Assembly: GCA_029027985.1 (NCBI GenBank)
Contig: CP119076.1
Location: forward strand, 2,788,422 to 2,852,421
Source: Klebsiella aerogenes
GTDB lineage: Bacteria > Pseudomonadota > Gammaproteobacteria > Enterobacterales > Enterobacteriaceae
Reading direction: 5' to 3'
Length of the DNA stretch: 64,000 nt
A program made the translations under genes and the position numbers. Under the pieces are notes generated by a model that was given only the letters and a program-made list of their open reading frames with translations, searched no databases and had not been told where the DNA came from. Below are positions 17,983-26,243 of this stretch, in pieces (within the stretch, counting starts at the first letter, position 1; each line of letters opens with the position of its first letter).

Positions 17983-18155
17983 TATTTTTTCTCCTGTTTG
18001 TACTGTTCCAGTGCATTTTTAAAAAGTTCTAATCGGTCTGGATAGTTGTTGCGGATCGCGGCATAGTAAAGGTTTTCAATATTTGCCAGTCGTGCTGTTC
18101 CATCATGCAGAGCGGCTACAATTTGCTCTACGGTTTGCCATTTAGGTTTACGCAT
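17982..18155 (-). CDS. Unrecognised small protein, first gene of the replication-side operon
   Basis: 57 residues: MRKPKWQTVEQIVAALHDG, then ARLANIENLYYAAIRNNYP and a basic helical end. Family not recognised. A strong GAGGAGG ribosome binding site is partly held in a CCTC/GAGG hairpin. Its TAA overlaps the next ATG. It is the first gene after the promoter and structured leader at 18156-18332. Confidence 0.6.
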   Translation of the reverse strand: MRKPKWQTVEQIVAALHDGTARLANIENLYYAAIRNNYPDRLELFKNALEQYKQEKK

Positions 18156-18295
18156 AGGGGTTCCTCCTCAGTGAGGTTATTAAATTTTTGTTCACGAAGT
18201 GAATGAAGTTCACCCGTAAACGGGCTATGTTTAGTTTGGTATGTTCAGCCGGGGATACTGCTTGGCTAGAGGATAAAACAAGAAATGTGTTTATC
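18156..18295 (-). promoter_or_regulatory. Structured leader of the replication-side operon
   Basis: Untranslated leader with hairpins AGCC...GGCT, CCCG-TTTA-CGGG followed by TGAAC, TTCAC-TTC-GTGAA, and CCTC-ACT-GAGG next to the ribosome binding site. The CCCG-loop-CGGGTGA unit is shared with the structure at 13075-13156, on the same strand of the same element. Possible binding site for an element- or helper-encoded regulator. Confidence 0.5.
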
Positions 18296-18302
18296 TAAGA
18301 TT

Positions 18303-18332
18303 ATCTTACACTAATATGCATATATATGTCAA
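18303..18332 (-). promoter_or_regulatory. Sigma-70 promoter of the replication-side operon
   Basis: On the minus strand TTGACA (18327-18332), 18 bases, TAAGAT (18303-18308). It starts the leader and the three-gene coupled set ending in the helicase-like gene. Confidence 0.65.
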
Positions 18333-18439
18333 TACTTATATTTACCCCAACATATCTTATAGCAGTTAGCAGTGTTTGTAAAGGGGTTTGACCTGTTATA
18401 AATCTGAAGTTGGGTTTAAGGTTGTGGGCTGGGGAGCCT

Positions 18440-19089
18440 GGGCGGCTTTAGTTGACCTTTACGTTCTCCTCTCCGGTAGATCACAGCATCACTAAAAAGG
18501 GTAAAAATAACTCTAAAGATACTTAAGACTTAAAATTACCCCTTTTGAAATTAGGAGAGGATAGAGAACGTGACTGATTGTTGGTTGATCACGAATGAAA
18601 TGAGTTAGCAACTTAGAATCAGTTATCATAATAATAGTATTAACAATAAGTAAGATTTACCACGTTTGATTGTTAATAGTGTTATTATGGTTATAACAGG
18701 AATAGGTAATAGATTGAATAGTCTCTATCGTTCAATCGTTAGCTATGACGCTATGTGTATATCATCAGGCTATGTTAATGGTTTTATCCTTTGATATAGC
18801 CTGAATGTTCCCGCGACAGTGGAGTCGCGTATGATGATCATAGTTAATAGTTTATAAAAAATTTAAAGTTAATATAATTAAATTTATTAACTATTATGAT
18901 TAATAACTATACGCTAATCTGTTCGCTATCGCTCCAGCATCGCGTATTACCTTTAATGCATTATATGATTATTAACTATGGCAAACTATGCATTACCTAT
19001 TATGCTATGGTGATCTATCCATTATACATTTTATAGCATGGTGAATTATGCTTCTCTAACGAGAAGCATAAATTCAACTAAAGCCGCCC
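18440..19089. other. Gene-free inverted-repeat region, candidate origin or packaging region
   Basis: AT-rich, no reading frame. A perfect 16-bp inverted repeat closes it: GGGCGGCTTTAGTTGA at 18440-18455 and its complement at 19074-19089. Inside are a nested dyad (18461-18474 with 18554-18571, enclosing 18494-18504 with 18536-18546), CAGGCTAT/ATAGCCTG, a 6-bp CGCGAC/GTCGCG hairpin near 18814, many TTAACTAT or TATGCAT-like words, and a GCTTCTC/GAGAAGC hairpin near 19050. This density of symmetry next to a helicase-like gene suggests a replication origin or packaging region. That is inference. Confidence 0.45.
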
Positions 19090-19102
19090 GACTAAAATAA
19101 AT

Positions 19103-19675
19103 TCAGTTCTTCGAGAAATAAAAACACCCAGTGTATTTTTCTGATAAAGAACCTACAGATTTCGGAGTGGTACTAGGGCAAATGAATGTAAGAACATCTC
19201 CCTTCCCTATTGTTGGCAAGTCATTTTCACGAGAGTTTTTCATAAGTCTGCCAAAGAACGTCTTCCCGAAAGTTAAATCAAAATCTTGGGATGCGGTGAA
19301 AACAAACGAATCAGCATATGGGTTTCGATCACCATTATATACCACATATTTTTCACCAATTTGGGTTTTCTCTATCTTTTTTACCTTTACAACAAGAAAA
19401 TAAGCTTTTGCTTTAATATCTTTCTGCAAAGTAAATTCATTTTCTTTAACTATCTTATGTAATTCTGATGCTGTGTATGTAGGATAATAATCTTGAACTC
19501 GCTTAAATTCTCTGGAAAAAGAATCATCATTGTTACATGATGCTGCGTTATCAAAATCATTAAGAATCTTACCAGTTAACTCTCTTCCTTCACTGCATAC
19601 TCCTGTGAAACCTTTTTCTTTAGCATTGATATTGAAGGCTACAACTGATAATAAAAAGACTATAATAAATTTCAT
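19103..19675 (-). CDS. Secreted OB-fold-like protein of unknown role
   Basis: 190 residues from the ATG at 19675 (an in-frame GTG at 19720 would add 15). The signal peptide MKFIIVFLLSVVAFNINAKE indicates periplasmic export. The body has KAKAYFLVVKVKKIEK, then VFTASQDFDLTFG and GDVLTFICPST, the pattern of tRNA_anti-like OB-fold domains. Four cysteines could form disulphides. No partner gene. On a mobile element this could be a surface or superinfection-exclusion factor, which is a guess. Confidence 0.55.
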   Translation of the reverse strand: MKFIIVFLLSVVAFNINAKEKGFTGVCSEGRELTGKILNDFDNAASCNNDDSFSREFKRVQDYYPTYTASELHKIVKENEFTLQKDIKAKAYFLVVKVKKIEKTQIGEKYVVYNGDRNPYADSFVFTASQDFDLTFGKTFFGRLMKNSRENDLPTIGKGDVLTFICPSTTPKSVGSLSEKYTGCFYFSKN

Positions 19676-19720
19676 TTGAATAAATCCATCTTTGTTATTC
19701 ATTTTATTTTCATTGTACAC

Positions 19721-20363
19721 GGCAAAATGTTAAAAGTAGAACATTTTATTTGTAAACCAAACCACCTATTTTTAGTTAACGGTCAAGATTACTTAACAAC
19801 GCTATCTCTCTTCTCATTGTTATAATATAACAATTATAAAAATCTTCATTTTTTTGAATAAATTTTTTCCTGTATAAATGATCAGTTCTTTAGGTGAGAA
19901 TAATTCTTGATTGAGTGGTGATCAATGAGGGAAATATCATGATGCAATGTCGGTAGATTTGCGTGGAATGAGAGAGTGATTGCGTGGTGATCAGGTGAGT
20001 TTCTTAGTCGCCTACCTTGGCGTGTAGTTCATATTAAGAGTAAAGATACAATAAATACAATGAGTTATGGTTATTAGTTTAGATATAACAGTTATCAACC
20101 ACCCGTTTGACCTGTTACATGCATGGTTATGCAAGTCGTAAGGAAATAAGACCATGATATTTTGAAATTATCAGCGATGAGGTTCTGTTGCCTTTGACAG
20201 TGCTTAGCACCCTAGCTATAGAGCAAAAGAGGTCTGTTTAAATCGATTTAAATAGGGATTAAATGATGCATAAATGGTAGTAAATCAATCAAAGGATATG
20301 GTAAATTATTCCAATGATCTTGTGTCCTACCCAATTAGAAGTTAGAAAGTATAATATAACCAG
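19721..20363. other. Gene-free stretch between two cargo genes of the element
   Basis: 643 bp of AT-rich sequence without a supportable gene. A TATAAT at 20350-20355 lies only 9 bp before the ATG at 20364. Repeated GTGATCA words (near 19917 and 19987) are visible. No tRNA or known RNA family seen. Confidence 0.4.
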
Positions 20364-21473
20364 ATGAGAATAAGCATGGATGATATAAAGGATTCAATAA
20401 TTCAAACTATTCGTGAACGTTTTGGCAATCCCATGTGGGGGTATATAGCACTTTCTTGGTTTGGTTTTAACTGGAAAAACATTGCGATACTATTTTTTAG
20501 TAAATCAACAATTGAAGAAAGAATCAAAGTTGTTACTAGCCAAGACTATCTTTACCTACATTACCTAATAATACCAGTAGTTGTTGGTTGTGTGCTCGCA
20601 GCTAGCGCACCATATATCAAATGGGCTTTTTCTAAAGCTCATGAGTACGGCGAATCAATGCTTAATGAAGTTGACAAGCGTCGGATTAATGCTGCATATC
20701 AAAAGGATATAGATACCGCGAACAAAAAAGTTGAACGTGATTTTGCAGCTAGAATTGCTGAGGCAGATAAGCAAAAAGAATTAGTTGAAATTGAAGAAAC
20801 TAAAAAACAACTTCCATACAATACTGAAAGTTTAATAAAGGAACATGGTGTGCTGACTGAGCAATGTTCAAGTCTTGAGCACGACATTTCGATTTATAAC
20901 CAACAGAAAGATCAACTAGACAAAGAAATTGACTCATTACAGCTCAAGGTTAAGAGCATTGTAGAAATATTCAATAGATACAACTCTCCTAGCAATCATG
21001 AAAGTATTCAGCGATTTTTAGATGAGATATCTACAATCTTCAATAATGTAATATCAAACCCTAAACAAGATCCTTCTGAAAAAGAAGCAGCTAGTGTTTT
21101 AAGAAACATAAATAAAGCGTATCGAGCCGCACTTTTACCACAAACCGATGGCTCTAAGAAAGAATATAAGTCAGCCTTAGAGAACATTCGAAAACCGCTA
21201 TCAAAAAACCCTAATATTGTGGAATTGATATCTAGCACAAACGATGCTTTCAATAGTCCAAACTATAAGAAGCTCCATAAATTAGTTCAGAGCATTAACT
21301 CTATTCAGAATCAATATCCACAACTGCACTCATTATCAACTCAGACAAAAGAGATGATAAACACAGTAAGCAGTGATGATTTAAAGAAGATTTCCCAATA
21401 TTCGAACCTTATGAAACCTCAGTACACAGATATATCAGAACTGTTAAAAAACAATAATCTATCATTGGAGTAA
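20364..21473 (+). CDS. Membrane-anchored coiled-coil protein, cargo gene
   Basis: 369 residues and the only plus-strand gene of the element. Start MRISMDDIKDSIIQTIRERF, then two hydrophobic segments (about 24-42 around YIALSWFGFNWKNIAILFF, and about 65-85 around YLIIPVVVGCVLAASAPYI). A long coiled coil (about 100-215) and a helical C-terminal domain follow. Layout: two membrane helices with a large cytoplasmic helical sensor or effector. Such proteins occur among phage-defence and superinfection-exclusion cargo, but no catalytic motif is visible and I do not recognise the family. An alternative start is ATG 20376. Confidence 0.6.
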   Translation: MRISMDDIKDSIIQTIRERFGNPMWGYIALSWFGFNWKNIAILFFSKSTIEERIKVVTSQDYLYLHYLIIPVVVGCVLAASAPYIKWAFSKAHEYGESMLNEVDKRRINAAYQKDIDTANKKVERDFAARIAEADKQKELVEIEETKKQLPYNTESLIKEHGVLTEQCSSLEHDISIYNQQKDQLDKEIDSLQLKVKSIVEIFNRYNSPSNHESIQRFLDEISTIFNNVISNPKQDPSEKEAASVLRNINKAYRAALLPQTDGSKKEYKSALENIRKPLSKNPNIVELISSTNDAFNSPNYKKLHKLVQSINSIQNQYPQLHSLSTQTKEMINTVSSDDLKKISQYSNLMKPQYTDISELLKNNNLSLE

Positions 21474-21589
21474 GCCCAATATTATAATTAATGGAGTTTT
21501 ATATATCAAAGCTCCACTATTATATACTTTACAAAGGAAAGCACACTATAAATCAAAAAAGCATAGATGTTACAACCCAAAAATCGTCT

Positions 21590-22291
21590 TTATTTTACTT
21601 CTGGAATACTAAATTTACAATCTTTCTTATCCATAAACTCGAACATTTTATGATTTTTTGTTACTAGGACATCAGAACTACTAACATTAATTACATAATT
21701 GTTATCATTACAAATGAGAGTCTCTTTGGCAATGTGCGAAAACACCCCTCCTATATTAAACAGAAGGAATAACAAAGCCAAATACCAACTAAAATACGCA
21801 TAATATGAATGGATATTTAGTTTTTCTGCAACTATAGTGCTTCCTAATTTTTTCAAAGGTTTTAATGCAATTTTAAATCTAAAGCGTTTCATCTCTGAAT
21901 CTTTAAACGAAATGGTAATATCTTGCTTTAAACTAATATACCAGATCATAAATGGAGGGATAAGAGAAAGCCACTTCCCTGACAATGTCATGTTAACAGA
22001 AAATAATAACATTGTAATAATTCCTAACGAATGTCGAATTAGAAATCTTTTTGTATTTACACTTATACCAACAGGATCTTCTATTTCCTCTTTAAAAAGA
22101 TCAAACCAATACAATATAAAAGATAATATAGCACATGTACCAAAGCCGATTTTCATCATGCTTAATAACGAAACATCAATAAATTCAATAGGAATTTCTT
22201 TAGCGAAATAATACCCCAAATAATAAGCATATGTGAAAGTATAGCCACACACTGTTATAATAAGAACCTTGACTCCATCAGATATACTCAT
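21590..22291 (-). CDS. Multi-pass membrane protein of unknown function, cargo gene
   Basis: 233 residues with about five hydrophobic segments (LIITVCGYTFTYAYYLGYYF; FGTCAILSFILYW; LGIITMLLFSVNM; LIPPFMIWYISL; YLALLFLLFNIGGVF) and a C-terminal soluble tail of about 50 residues with two cysteines. Unrecognised. It stands alone between the integrase gene and the convergent coiled-coil protein gene. The two membrane proteins may work together, which is only positional inference. Confidence 0.55.
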   Translation of the reverse strand: MSISDGVKVLIITVCGYTFTYAYYLGYYFAKEIPIEFIDVSLLSMMKIGFGTCAILSFILYWFDLFKEEIEDPVGISVNTKRFLIRHSLGIITMLLFSVNMTLSGKWLSLIPPFMIWYISLKQDITISFKDSEMKRFRFKIALKPLKKLGSTIVAEKLNIHSYYAYFSWYLALLFLLFNIGGVFSHIAKETLICNDNNYVINVSSSDVLVTKNHKMFEFMDKKDCKFSIPEVK

Positions 22292-22373
22292 TTGACTCCC
22301 TTACTTTGCCTGCTAGCATTTTTGCTTTCCTCTGTTCATCAAATACTCACGTTCAACAATTAGAGTATCCCTT

Positions 22374-24053
22374 TCAATAGCTAATGCAATCTACCACTGG
22401 TAGCAGTTGGCTCAGCGCTGGCCTATGCGTATATCTCGCCGTGATCCCCAAAGACTGAGTACGACTATGCCCTACTACAAACTGCACCAATGCTGCATTG
22501 CCAGTTTTAGCTATAGCCTCAGATATGAAAGTGTGGCGCAAGGCATGAATCACACGTTTCTGCCCAAACTCGTTGTATTTAGGGATATTGCACTCATTCA
22601 TTAAGCTACGCCACACGAGAGCAATATGCTCGTAAGTTGGCAGGTCTCCAAACACAAGATCATCTGACTTAAGGGGCTTGATACGCGCTAACAGCAGCGT
22701 TTCTATCTTTTTACTAAGGGGAATCTGCCGCTGCGCATGCTCAGTTTTACCTCCCTCGATAAAGATATAGTAACGCCCTGTTTCCTCATCTTTGCGGATA
22801 TGTTCTTTACGGATAGCCGCCATTTCACCCCGGCGAGCACCTGTGTAGATCAAGGTCAGGAAGTAATCTTTACGCCAATCAGTATAAGTTGATAACCGTT
22901 CTATTAAACGTTTCATTTCTGGCTTTGAATAATGCCCGCCCTTGTTCTCTGTCACCTCATACTTGATCCCCTCAGTTGGCGCTTTTTCTAAAATGTCCTT
23001 TTCATCTTTAAGGAACACTTTGAAAAACGAGGAATAAATCTTGAGGTGTTTTTTAACGTTAGCACTACTGATCAAATCGTCTTCAGGAACATCAAAATCT
23101 ATGCACTCAGAAAGGCTCAAATCAGAATACGGTTTGAGATTACGGCGTGGAAGGTTCTCAATCACTGCCAGTGTTTGGCGTATGTGCTGTTTGGTAATAC
23201 TCCCTACAGGAACATCCCCTAAAACGTACATCAGCACCTCGTAGAAGCGATTATTCTCCCGAGCTATGGTAATGGCCCAGGTTTTCCCCTTCTCCGCAAC
23301 AAACAGTTTCCACGCTTCCGAGAGTAACGGCGTATTGTCAGCTTCAGGAGCTTCAACAGTTGCTACAGCCTGTTTAATTACTGGCTTCTTCAGTTTTTCA
23401 GTATCAGCTAATTGAGATTGCATGGATTCAACAAGAGCGCGGTAACGGACAATATCGCCAGAATAGAACGCCTCATAAGCCTGGTGCAGCATAGCTTGAT
23501 GCATGTCTATCTGCCCTGCCACCTCATAGGCCTGATCTAAATCCTTTTGACTGAAAGCAACCTTCTTTTGGTGAAGGGCGGCAAGCATCATTCGGGCAGT
23601 AGAATCATCCCCGCTATAAACACGATTCAAATGTATATCCGTACGGCCTTTTGCCTCTGTGACACTGGCAGTAGGTGATATGGTAGCCTCAGAATCGATC
23701 TGCCGCTGTATTCGTCCGAGTTCCGGCATCCGTTGAGCTTCTTCCACTCCCATTCTCAACCAGTCCAACAGATAGGTATCAAAATCGCGCTGAGTGGCCT
23801 CACGGAAACCATCAATATGCATTTTGAATTGCCCGACAGACAGCGAGCCATTTTGAACAAGGGGAATGTAAGGGCTTAGGCGGCTCATAGTCACTTCAAC
23901 CGCTCTTAGTGAATCAGTGCCTAAACTACGGCGAAAGAAAGTCCCGTCAGGGAGACGAAAATTGATGTAGAAAGTGTTGCCGCGTTTGGTAGTGAATTTC
24001 GGGGCTTTGTTGTCCACTCTGTTACCCATTGCGTTGACCCTTTTGTTATTCAT
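22374..24053 (-). CDS. int: Tyrosine recombinase (integrase) of the element
   Basis: 559-residue site-specific integrase. An N-terminal extension (KRGNTFYINFRLPDGTFFRRSL) of the kind found before some phage integrases precedes a long helical region and a core-binding domain near 245-370. The catalytic domain shows Arg in YTGARRGEMAAI, H-x-x-R in HALRHTFISEAI, GHSR, and the nucleophile Tyr541 in ARYTHR, all intact. The start lies 46 bp inside the right attachment repeat. It catalyses integration at the rluB leader site and probably excision. No excisionase gene is recognised. Confidence 0.92.
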   Translation of the reverse strand: MNNKRVNAMGNRVDNKAPKFTTKRGNTFYINFRLPDGTFFRRSLGTDSLRAVEVTMSRLSPYIPLVQNGSLSVGQFKMHIDGFREATQRDFDTYLLDWLRMGVEEAQRMPELGRIQRQIDSEATISPTASVTEAKGRTDIHLNRVYSGDDSTARMMLAALHQKKVAFSQKDLDQAYEVAGQIDMHQAMLHQAYEAFYSGDIVRYRALVESMQSQLADTEKLKKPVIKQAVATVEAPEADNTPLLSEAWKLFVAEKGKTWAITIARENNRFYEVLMYVLGDVPVGSITKQHIRQTLAVIENLPRRNLKPYSDLSLSECIDFDVPEDDLISSANVKKHLKIYSSFFKVFLKDEKDILEKAPTEGIKYEVTENKGGHYSKPEMKRLIERLSTYTDWRKDYFLTLIYTGARRGEMAAIRKEHIRKDEETGRYYIFIEGGKTEHAQRQIPLSKKIETLLLARIKPLKSDDLVFGDLPTYEHIALVWRSLMNECNIPKYNEFGQKRVIHALRHTFISEAIAKTGNAALVQFVVGHSRTQSLGITARYTHRPALSQLLPVVDCISY

Positions 24054-24099
24054 TTCATAGAGTTAACGCTAACGACTTGATTTCTTATATAGTTTTATG

Positions 24100-24114
24100 G
24101 CCTTCCCAGGCGTC
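24100..24114. repeat. Right attachment repeat of the integrative element
   Basis: GCCTTCCCAGGCGTC, identical to 10643-10657. To its right lies chromosomal DNA that would have been the rluB upstream region before insertion. Confidence 0.85.
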
Positions 24115-24454
24115 TGACATGCTTTGGCAAACAACAGGTCAAGACAAATCACCAACCTGTTGTTATATAAATACTTTACACATTTTAAGGCGCTGTTCGT
24201 CAGTACTGAAATGCAGTACACGCGCCTGCGTGGGCGAACATACTACACTAACTTCAAAATGAATGCTTCTCTGCGTTTCATTTCGCTGAATACGACCATA
24301 CCGCTTACTCGTTACCGGGTAAGTATGGGCTAATGGTTAAACTTAATCCTGGTCTATCAGTCGGAGGGGGAAAAGGTCTACGCGATACAAACCGCGGTGA
24401 GCCGCAAGGCATTTAACCTGCGAGCGGCGCCTGATGCGCCACCCACGGAGAGTA
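24115..24454. other. Displaced rluB upstream region and yciO downstream region
   Basis: 340 bp. On the minus strand it contains TTGACC and AT-rich promoter-like words that would have preceded rluB before the element inserted. No gene is supported: the short frames here have no coding character. Confidence 0.4.
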
Positions 24455-25075
24455 TTACTGGAAAGGTTTAATATCGCCGACGCCTTCTCGCAGTACCACC
24501 GGCGCATCTTCCGTCAGGTCGATAACCGTGGTGGGCTGCTGGCCAAGGTAGCCGCCATGAATAATCAGATCGACGACCTTCTCCAGACGATCTTTAATCT
24601 CTTCCGGATCCGACTCGGTGAATTCATTACCCGGCAGCATTAATGACGTCGAGAGCATCGGTTCGCCGAGCGTCTCCAGCAGCATTTGGGCGATGGGGTT
24701 AGCTGGCACGCGCATACCGATGGTTTTGCGTTTATCCTGTAGCAAGCGGCGCGGCACCTCTTTCGTCCCTTTCAGGATGAAGGTGTAGTTACCCGGCGTA
24801 TTGTTTTTGATCAGGCGAAACGCCACGTTATCGACAAACGCATAGGTCGACAGCTCGGACAAATCGCGGCACATCAGCGTAAAGTTGTGGCCATCCGGCA
24901 GTTGACGGATGCGACAGATTCGCTCCATCGCCCCTTTATCTTCGATTTTGCATCCCAGGGCATAGCCAGAGTCCGTTGGATAAACGATGACCCCCCCCTT
25001 ACGCACGATTTCCACCGCCTGATTAATCAACCGCGCCTGCGGGTTGTCTGGATGGATATAGAAAAACTGGCTCAT
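24455..25075 (-). CDS. yciO: YciO, Sua5/YciO/YrdC family protein
   Basis: 206 residues, the same length as E. coli YciO and matching throughout (start MSQFFYIHPDNPQ, KRKTIGMRVP, STSLMLPG). The fold is that of the threonylcarbamoyl-AMP synthases TsaC/Sua5. The role of YciO is less certain than that of TsaC. Its start overlaps the rnm stop by 4 bp (ATGA), so the two are translated together. Confidence 0.95.
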   Translation of the reverse strand: MSQFFYIHPDNPQARLINQAVEIVRKGGVIVYPTDSGYALGCKIEDKGAMERICRIRQLPDGHNFTLMCRDLSELSTYAFVDNVAFRLIKNNTPGNYTFILKGTKEVPRRLLQDKRKTIGMRVPANPIAQMLLETLGEPMLSTSLMLPGNEFTESDPEEIKDRLEKVVDLIIHGGYLGQQPTTVIDLTEDAPVVLREGVGDIKPFQ

Positions 25076-25953
25076 ACTTCCCTCTCAAGTTGTTCTGCGG
25101 CCACTTCCCAACTGCGCCAGATCCCTTCTACGCCAGCGGGTAGCCAAAGTTTGCGCCCCAGCTCGATCCACGGACAGGGCTGGTGGAAATCCGAACCCTG
25201 CGACGCCATCAGGCCAAACTGTTTCGCGTAGCTTGCCAACTGCGCGCGCTCGTGCGGCGCCTGCTGGCACTGGGCGACTTCCATCGCATCGCCGCCCTGC
25301 TCGCTAAAATGGGCCAACAGCCGTTTCAACCATTTGGCGGAGAGATCGTAACGCCCCGGATGGGCAATCACCGCTTTGCCGCCAGAATGATGAATGACAT
25401 CAATCGCTTGTTTTATTGTACACCACTGCGGCGGAACGTATCCGGTTTTCCCGCGGGCGAGGTATTTTTTGAAAACGTCGGCGATATTGCCAGCAAAGCC
25501 CGCTTCCACTAAAAAACGCGCAAAGTGACCGCGAGTCACCGCTCCGCCGTTGGCAAGGGTTAACGCCCCTTCCCAGGCGCCGGGGATGCGCGCTTTTTCC
25601 AGACGTTCGGCGATCATACGCCCGCGCTGCTGGCGGCGTTCAGTCTGTTCCGATAACAGTTGTGTCATCGTCGGATGCTCAATATCGATATTCAACCCGA
25701 CAATATGAATCTCGTGATTTTCCCACAGGGTTGAAATCTCAACCCCGGTGATGAGTGTTAGCGGCAGTGCGGCGCGCGCAATTTCGGCGCGTGCCGCCGG
25801 GATCGCGGCTACGCTGTCATGATCGGTAATCGCCAGGGTGCCCACTCGCATCTCGTGAGCGCGGTGTACCAACTCTTCTGGAGTCAATCGCCCATCGGAG
25901 GCAACGGTATGGCTGTGCAGGTCATAAATGACTGCGTAATTTGTGTCGCTCAA
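25072..25953 (-). CDS. rnm: RNase AM, PHP-family 5'-3' exonuclease
   Basis: PHP-domain phosphoesterase (YciV) that trims 5' ends of rRNA and degrades short RNAs. Metal-binding motifs: YDLHSHTVASDG, ITDHDS, GVEIST...HIVGL, AHPGRY and SQGSDFH. I place the start at TTG 25953: GGGAG lies 5 bases upstream, and this gives 293 residues beginning SDTNYAVIYDLHSH as in E. coli. A GTG four codons earlier (25965) is possible but would bury the ribosome binding site inside the gene. Divergent from the trp operon. Confidence 0.92.
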   Translation of the reverse strand: MSDTNYAVIYDLHSHTVASDGRLTPEELVHRAHEMRVGTLAITDHDSVAAIPAARAEIARAALPLTLITGVEISTLWENHEIHIVGLNIDIEHPTMTQLLSEQTERRQQRGRMIAERLEKARIPGAWEGALTLANGGAVTRGHFARFLVEAGFAGNIADVFKKYLARGKTGYVPPQWCTIKQAIDVIHHSGGKAVIAHPGRYDLSAKWLKRLLAHFSEQGGDAMEVAQCQQAPHERAQLASYAKQFGLMASQGSDFHQPCPWIELGRKLWLPAGVEGIWRSWEVAAEQLEREV

Positions 25954-26028
25954 GATGGCTCCCACTGAACCTGAACAGAAATAAGCGCATTATGATAACG
26001 ACTCAGAAAGAAAATCTGCAAACAAGGG

Positions 26029-26060
26029 TTGACTTTATTTTCATGGACTAGTTAACTAGT
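26029..26060 (+). promoter_or_regulatory. trp promoter and TrpR operator
   Basis: TTGACT (26029-26034), 17 bases, TTAACT (26052-26057). The perfect palindrome ACTAGTTAACTAGT (26047-26060) overlaps the -10 box, identical in its core to the E. coli trp operator. Tryptophan-bound TrpR would block RNA polymerase here. Confidence 0.95.
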
Positions 26061-26088
26061 ACGAAAGTTCACACAACGGGTATCTCTG

Positions 26089-26151
26089 ATGAAAACGCAA
26101 TTTATCACTCTCCATAGCTGGTGGCGTCTCTCCTGGAATCGGGCGGCGTGA
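26089..26151 (+). CDS. trpL: trp leader peptide
   Basis: 20-residue leader peptide beginning MKTQFITLHSWW and ending RLSWNRAA, with tandem Trp codons and a third Trp four residues later. Ribosome stalling at these codons when charged tRNA-Trp is scarce switches the downstream RNA from terminator to antiterminator. It is longer than the 14-residue E. coli peptide and has three Trp codons instead of two. Confidence 0.93.
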   Translation: MKTQFITLHSWWRLSWNRAA

Positions 26152-26182
26152 TCGCGTATTGCACTCAGCAAACAGATACCCG

Positions 26183-26208
26183 GCCCGCCACTGAGCGGGC
26201 TTTTTTTT
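26183..26208 (+). terminator. trp attenuator
   Basis: GCCCGC...GCGGGC stem followed by eight T, between trpL and trpE. It is the 3:4 terminator hairpin of the attenuator. Confidence 0.93.
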
Positions 26209-26243
26209 GAACAAAATAATGAACAGAACAGGCGAGAATGATA

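Larger units (their letters stand above)
10643..24114. mobile_element. Satellite-like integrative element between rluB and yciO
   Basis: AT-rich insertion of about 13.5 kb bounded by a 15-bp direct repeat and carrying a tyrosine integrase at the right end. On the minus strand, in transcription order: integrase; a membrane protein; a secreted protein; two small proteins (one ribbon-helix-helix-like) coupled to a helicase-like gene; two unknown genes; a structured noncoding stretch; a small gene; lambda gpD-like and gpE-like capsid genes; a small gene; a tape-measure-like gene; a DUF3606 gene. A coiled-coil membrane protein is on the plus strand. No terminase, portal, protease, head-tail connector, further tail gene, lysis gene or repressor is recognisable. 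The open frames and regulatory signals look intact, which argues against random decay. Confidence 0.85.

Noticed and set aside
18440-18455. Similarity of GGGCGGC to the start of the lambda cohesive end
   Set aside because: Only 7 of 12 bases agree with the lambda cos overhang and no flanking cosB/cosN pattern is visible; chance is likely.
10643-24114. Ordinary tRNA-targeted prophage
   Set aside because: No tRNA gene at either end, and the packaging, portal, tail, lysis and repressor modules are missing although the present genes look intact.
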